This document shows, one piece after another, positions 6,098-9,442 of a stretch of DNA of 9,442 nucleotides (position 1 is the stretch's first letter; each line of letters opens with the position of its first letter). Source of the DNA: Microbacterium sp. (lineage in GTDB: Bacteria; Actinomycetota; Actinomycetes; Actinomycetales; Microbacteriaceae); contig JAJUIM010000053.1 of NCBI GenBank assembly GCA_029267645.1, positions 1 to 9,442 of the forward strand. The letters are read 5' to 3'. The notes under the pieces are model-generated. The model was given only the letters and a program-made list of their open reading frames with translations. It was not told the origin of the DNA and searched no databases. A program made the position numbers and the translations under genes.

Positions 6098-7902
6098 GCC
6101 GCGCCTTCCGTCCATCGCTGCCTGGTGCGCGCCAGCTGGCGCTGTGCCTGCAAGCGTACCGGCGCGCCCGGCGCGCCGTAGCCGTCGTATGCGCCGCGCC
6201 GCTCGACGACCTCGATGAAGAGCCCGCCGATCGTCGGCGTGTAGAAGTGGATGAACTCGCCGTCGGCATCGCGGTCGTACAGCAGCCCGAGCTCGCGCAG
6301 CGTGTCGAGGAAGGGCGCGTCGAGCGCGAACCGCGCGCGAAGGTCGTCGTAGGCGTTGTCGGGGATCGGCAGGAACCGCAGCCCCCGCTCCCGCGCCCGC
6401 CTCGCCACCGCCACGGCGTCATCCACGCGGATCGCGACGTGGCGATCCGGGACCGGCGCAGTCGGCGGCGCGAGGTTCATGGGGAAGCGGACGACACCGT
6501 CGGACGAGCGCATGACCTGACTGCGGACGAGCCCGCGCGGGCCCGGCACCTCGGCCGCCTGCCGGGCGCCGAGCCCGACGACGCTCGACATGAACAGCAC
6601 GGCCTCGTCGAACTCCTGCCACGCGTACGAGAGGTTCACGTGGTCGACCCGCGAGGTGAAGCCCGCGTGCGCGTCGCCGCCGTCGAACTCCCGGATCCAC
6701 GACCCCTCCGGGTCGCGATCGTTCCAGTAGATTCCCGTGCCGTCGGGCGCCGACACGGCTCGCAGCTCGACCTCCCCGCGATACGTGCGCCGGTACGCCG
6801 CCGGCGCCCCCAGCTGGGCGGCGCGCTCCGACGCCGCCCGCGCGTCGCCGACCGTGAGACCGATCCCCGAGAGGCGCGGGCGCTCCGCACGATCCTGTTC
6901 GTCGAGCACGATGCGCGTCTCGCCCGCGGTCCACAGGCGCACGGGCTTCGACCGGTGCCGCCCGCGGAAGGCGAATCCCAGCTGTCCGAGCACCTCGTCG
7001 ACGTCGCGCAGGTCGGCGCCCGCCACCTCGACGAAGTCGATGCCCGTGACGTGCTGCGCCTCGCGGATGCGCGCCCCGCTCCAGCCGTTCTCGGTCGCCG
7101 TGCGATCCGCGAGCCACGTGAGCGAGCGCCGCGCGTGGGCCGCCGTGCGCACGACGTCGGTCTGCCGGAACGTGTCGTTGAACACCTCGAGCGAGAGCGG
7201 CCCGCGATAGCCCGCGCGCAGCACGTGGCCGAGGAATCCCGTGAGGTCGAAGTCGCCCTCCCCCGGGAACAGCCGGTGATGCCGGCTCCACTGCAGGACG
7301 TCCATGTCGAGGGCCGGCGCATCGGCCAGCTGCAGGAAGAAGATCTGCTCGCCGGGGATCTCCTCGATGGCCGACGGATCGTGCCCGCGGCTCAGGATGT
7401 GGAAGCTGTCGAGGCACAGGCCGAGGTTCGGCCTGTCGGCCTTCTCGACGATGCGCCAGGCGACGCGGTAGTCGTCCACGAAGCGGCCCCATGCGAGCGC
7501 CTCGTACGCGATGCGGATCCCGCGTTCCGCGGCGAGGTCGGCGAGTGCCGCCAGCTGCCCGGCCGTCACGTCCTCATCGCCGGTCGTCGCGGTCGCGACG
7601 TTGCTGCACACGAGCATGTGGTCGGCGCCGAGCCGCTCCATGACGTCGAACTTGGCGCCCGCGCGCCGCAGCGTGTCGGCGAACGTCGCGTCGTCGACGC
7701 CCTCGGCGTCTCGAAACGGCTGGAACAGGTCGATCCGCAGGCCGAGCCGGTCGCAGAGCGCCCGGATCTCCTCCGGCGACTCGGGGGCGGCGACAAGATC
7801 GGCGTCCATGATCTCGACGCCGTCGAATCCGGCCTCCGCGCAGGCATGGATCTTCTCGACGAGTCCACCCGACAGGCACACCGTCGCCACTGACGTGTTC
7901 AT
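6094..7902 (-). CDS. qsuB: Two-domain 3-dehydroshikimate dehydratase (QsuB/QuiC type)
   Basis: A 602-residue enzyme forming protocatechuate from 3-dehydroshikimate. The N-terminal half (about 1-270) is a xylose-isomerase-like TIM barrel with the metal ligands E134 (AYEALAWG), D165 (CLDSFHIL, with H168), Q191 (FLQLADAP) and E239 (SLEVFND); these numbers coincide with those I recall for Pseudomonas QuiC1. [14 protein letters not shown] (207-220) is also typical. The C-terminal half (about 285-575) is a glyoxalase/4-hydroxyphenylpyruvate-dioxygenase-like module of two VOC repeats, keeping a possible 2-His-1-Glu site: H421 (VDHVN), H488 (RHVAIRV) and E564 (FIEVVERRG). Overall it closely resembles Corynebacterium QsuB in length and order. 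It is the first gene of the block, with an operator-like element ending only 8 bases before its ATG and no clear ribosome site, suggesting a very short leader. The function of the C-terminal module in this family is not settled. Confidence 0.96.
   Translation of the reverse strand: MNTSVATVCLSGGLVEKIHACAEAGFDGVEIMDADLVAAPESPEEIRALCDRLGLRIDLFQPFRDAEGVDDATFADTLRRAGAKFDVMERLGADHMLVCSNVATATTGDEDVTAGQLAALADLAAERGIRIAYEALAWGRFVDDYRVAWRIVEKADRPNLGLCLDSFHILSRGHDPSAIEEIPGEQIFFLQLADAPALDMDVLQWSRHHRLFPGEGDFDLTGFLGHVLRAGYRGPLSLEVFNDTFRQTDVVRTAAHARRSLTWLADRTATENGWSGARIREAQHVTGIDFVEVAGADLRDVDEVLGQLGFAFRGRHRSKPVRLWTAGETRIVLDEQDRAERPRLSGIGLTVGDARAASERAAQLGAPAAYRRTYRGEVELRAVSAPDGTGIYWNDRDPEGSWIREFDGGDAHAGFTSRVDHVNLSYAWQEFDEAVLFMSSVVGLGARQAAEVPGPRGLVRSQVMRSSDGVVRFPMNLAPPTAPVPDRHVAIRVDDAVAVARRARERGLRFLPIPDNAYDDLRARFALDAPFLDTLRELGLLYDRDADGEFIHFYTPTIGGLFIEVVERRGAYDGYGAPGAPVRLQAQRQLARTRQRWTEGAA
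6104..6109 (-). promoter_or_regulatory. Ribosome binding site deciding the aroQ start
   Basis: On the minus strand GGAAGG lies six bases before the ATG at 6097 and within the qsuB coding region. It favours that start over the in-frame ATG at 6115. Confidence 0.65.
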
Positions 7903-7909
7903 GCCGGGT

Positions 7910-7927
7910 AACGTACCAGATAGTACA
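7910..7927 (-). promoter_or_regulatory. Candidate TetR operator with embedded -10, upstream of qsuB
   Basis: Read toward qsuB this is TGTACTATCTGGTACGTT, with GTAC half-sites at 7913-7916 and 7923-7926. It differs from the dctQ element by one base, at the centre. TACTAT (complement of 7920-7925) is a plausible -10 box; it would start transcription near 7912-7914, about ten bases before the qsuB ATG. Outer GAA/TTC symmetry seen at the dctQ copy is lost here. The element lies in the divergent qsuB/cstA spacer, about 6 bases upstream of a possible cstA -35, so an effect on cstA is conceivable but unsupported. Confidence 0.7.
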
Positions 7928-7932
7928 CAAGG

Positions 7933-7961
7933 GCGACACGGGACGGGACAGCCGGTATCTT
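7933..7961 (+). promoter_or_regulatory. Possible promoter of the cstA-family gene
   Basis: GCGACA (7933-7938, four of six matches to the -35 consensus), a 17-base spacer and TATCTT (7956-7961, four of six matches to the -10 consensus) point toward the transporter gene. The leader would be about 55 bases. It is the best pair I can find by eye, but in a short GC-rich spacer it is only suggestive. Confidence 0.35.
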
Positions 7962-8008
7962 ATGAGTACGCCGTGAACGTCGCGGCAGATGTCCCTGTCA
8001 ACGTCGAC

Positions 8009-8015
8009 GGAAGGG
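8009..8015 (+). promoter_or_regulatory. Ribosome binding site of the cstA-family gene
   Basis: GGAAGGG is located six bases before ATG 8022 and selects this start over the in-frame ATG at 7989. Confidence 0.65.
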
Positions 8016-8021
8016 CACCTC

Positions 8022-9442
8022 ATGGGTTCCGTCCTGCTGCTCCTCATCGGGCTCGCGATCTTCGCGGCCGGCTATCTCGTCTACTCCAAGTACCTCGGGA
8101 GTCGAGTTCTGAAGCTCGACCCCGCGTTCCGCACGCCCGCGCACGAGAAGAACGACGGCGTCGATCACGTGCCGACGAACAAGTTCGTGCTGTGGGGCCA
8201 CCACTTCACGTCGGTGGCGGGCGCCGCACCGATCGTGGGCCCCGCCGTCGCAGTCATCTGGGGCTGGCTCCCCGCCTTCCTCTGGGTCACGATCGGCACC
8301 GTGTTCTTCGCGGGCATGCACGATCTCGGCGCACTCTGGGCGTCGGAGCGGAACAAGGGCCGCTCGATCGGTGCACTTGCGGCGCGCTACATCGGCAAGC
8401 GCGGATCGTATGTCTTCCTCGTCGTGATCGGGCTGCTGCTCCTCATGGTGATCGCGGCGTTCGCCGTCGTGATCAAGGACCTGCTCCTCGCGAACCCGTC
8501 CGCGGTCATCCCGTCGTGGGGCGCGATTCCCGTCGCGGTGCTCATCGGCCTGGCCGTCTACAAGCTGCGGTGGAACCTCACGGCCGTCACGGTCGTGGGG
8601 GTCGTCGCGCTGTACGCCCTGATCTGGCTCGGCGACCAGTTCCCGGTGGTGCTTTCCGATCCAATCCTCGGGATGAGCCCCGCGACGTTCTGGATCGTCG
8701 CCCTGTTCCTCTACGCGGGCATCGCGTCGCTGCTGCCGGTCTGGCTGCTCCTGCAGCCGCGCGACTACATCAACGGCGTGCAGCTGTTCATCGGCCTCGC
8801 GATCCTCTTCGTCGGCACGATCGTCGCCGGTCTGTTCTTCGGCAACGACTTCGTCGCGCCCGCCGTGAATACGGCAGTCCCCGAGGGCACCCCGTCGATC
8901 TGGCCGCTGCTGTTCGTCACGGTCGCGTGCGGCGCCATCAGCGGCTTCCACGGCGCGGTCGCGAGCGGCACGACCTCGAAGCAGCTCGACAAGGAACCCG
9001 ACGCGCGATTCGTCGGCTACTTCGGCGCCGTCGGCGAAGGCATGCTGGCGCTCGGCTCGATCATCGCGACGACGGCGGGCATCCAGTCGATCGCGCGCTG
9101 GGAGGAGATCTACAGCGCATTCAACCAGGGCGGCGTCAACGCCTTCGTCGAGGGCGGCGGCAACATCATCGAGATGGGCCTCGGCCTGCCGCAGTCGCTC
9201 TCGGCGACCGTGCTCGCCACGATGGCCGTGCTGTTCGCGGCCACCACGATGGACACGGGTGTGCGCCTCCTGCGCTTCGTCTTCCAGGAGGCATCCGAGG
9301 TCGTCGGCTTCCGTATGAACAACGTGGTCGGCACGATCGTCGTGCTCGTCGTCTGCATGGCGCTCGTGTTCAGCCAGGGCGTCGACGGATCGGGCGGCCT
9401 CACGATCTGGCCGCTGTTCGGCACGACGAACCAGCTGCTCGC
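8022..9442 (+). CDS. cstA: CstA-family carbon starvation / pyruvate-type transporter, 3' end outside window
   Basis: An open frame from ATG 8022 to the right edge gives 473 complete codons with no stop. The protein is a polytopic membrane protein with CstA signatures: TNKFVLWGHHFTSVAGAAPIVGP (about 53-75), FFAGMHDLGALWASERNKGRS, LLQPRDYING, SGFHGAVASGTTSKQL and the ensuing GYFGAVGEGMLA. CstA proteins import pyruvate or peptides during carbon limitation; the substrate cannot be told from this part. GGAAGGG at 8009-8015 supports ATG 8022; an in-frame ATG at 7989 would add 11 polar residues and lacks a comparable ribosome site. The gene is divergent from qsuB with a 119-base spacer between the two ATGs that holds the operator-like element. 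Nothing in the sequence shows that it belongs to the quinate pathway; it may simply be a neighbour. The family's remaining C-terminal membrane segments lie off the edge. Confidence 0.93.
   Translation, partial: MGSVLLLLIGLAIFAAGYLVYSKYLGSRVLKLDPAFRTPAHEKNDGVDHVPTNKFVLWGHHFTSVAGAAPIVGPAVAVIWGWLPAFLWVTIGTVFFAGMHDLGALWASERNKGRSIGALAARYIGKRGSYVFLVVIGLLLLMVIAAFAVVIKDLLLANPSAVIPSWGAIPVAVLIGLAVYKLRWNLTAVTVVGVVALYALIWLGDQFPVVLSDPILGMSPATFWIVALFLYAGIASLLPVWLLLQPRDYINGVQLFIGLAILFVGTIVAGLFFGNDFVAPAVNTAVPEGTPSIWPLLFVTVACGAISGFHGAVASGTTSKQLDKEPDARFVGYFGAVGEGMLALGSIIATTAGIQSIARWEEIYSAFNQGGVNAFVEGGGNIIEMGLGLPQSLSATVLATMAVLFAATTMDTGVRLLRFVFQEASEVVGFRMNNVVGTIVVLVVCMALVFSQGVDGSGGLTIWPLFGTTNQLL

Noticed and set aside
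6155..6170. GTACCGG sequence resembling half of the operator element
   Set aside because: Only one half-site is present and it lies inside the qsuB coding region; the rest of the 18-mer is absent.
6247..7893. 548-residue plus-strand open frame opposite qsuB
   Set aside because: It mirrors qsuB almost exactly, and qsuB has intact metal ligands in both domains; the opposite frame has none.
7998..8951. Minus-strand frame opposite the cstA-family gene
   Set aside because: Very rich in Asp, Glu, Arg and His, which is the typical antisense product of a hydrophobic membrane protein gene; the plus frame shows CstA motifs throughout.
1..9442. Mobile elements, CRISPR arrays, tRNA or rRNA genes
   Set aside because: No transposase or integrase frame, no regularly spaced direct repeats, no terminal inverted repeats and no tRNA-like cloverleaf or rRNA segments were noticed; composition is even across the window.

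Overview
The window is GC-rich DNA with strong G/C bias at third codon positions, Shine-Dalgarno sites and many 4-bp stop/start overlaps. This points to a high-GC actinobacterium, probably of the Micrococcales (Microbacteriaceae-like); the genus is inferred and cannot be read from the sequence. A lipoprotein-type solute-binding protein fits a Gram-positive cell.

Nearly all of the window (194-7902) is one block of eight minus-strand genes that I read as a quinate/shikimate catabolic cluster. In transcription order these are: a two-domain 3-dehydroshikimate dehydratase (QsuB/QuiC type, 7902-6094); a type II 3-dehydroquinate dehydratase (AroQ/QsuC type, 6097-5657); the small and large TRAP membrane subunits (DctQ 5562-5023, DctM 5026-3752); a quinate/shikimate dehydrogenase (QsuD type, 3755-2874); the TRAP solute-binding lipoprotein (DctP, 2843-1827); a phosphotriesterase-family metallohydrolase (1830-835); and a TetR repressor (838-194). 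Five of the seven junctions are RTGA overlaps, so the genes are probably translationally coupled. The predicted flow is TRAP uptake of quinate or shikimate, oxidation to 3-dehydroquinate or 3-dehydroshikimate, dehydration of dehydroquinate to dehydroshikimate, then dehydration to protocatechuate. The ring-cleavage (pca) genes are not in the window.

The two spacers that head the transcription units (5563-5656 before dctQ, 7903-8021 before qsuB) each carry one copy of an 18-bp element that is identical at 17 of 18 positions and in the same orientation relative to the downstream gene. Each copy contains two GTAC half-sites and a TACTAT -10-like hexamer. This is the best candidate for the operator of the TetR protein, and it would tie both units into one regulon.

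On the plus strand, a CstA-family carbon-starvation/pyruvate-type transporter starts divergently at 8022 and runs off the right edge. At the left edge, the last 61 codons of an unidentified plus-strand gene end at 187, converging on the TetR gene. The most novel aspects are the TRAP transporter as predicted quinate/shikimate importer, interleaved with the catabolic genes, and the phosphotriesterase-like hydrolase inside the operon, whose substrate may be a quinate/shikimate lactone or ester.
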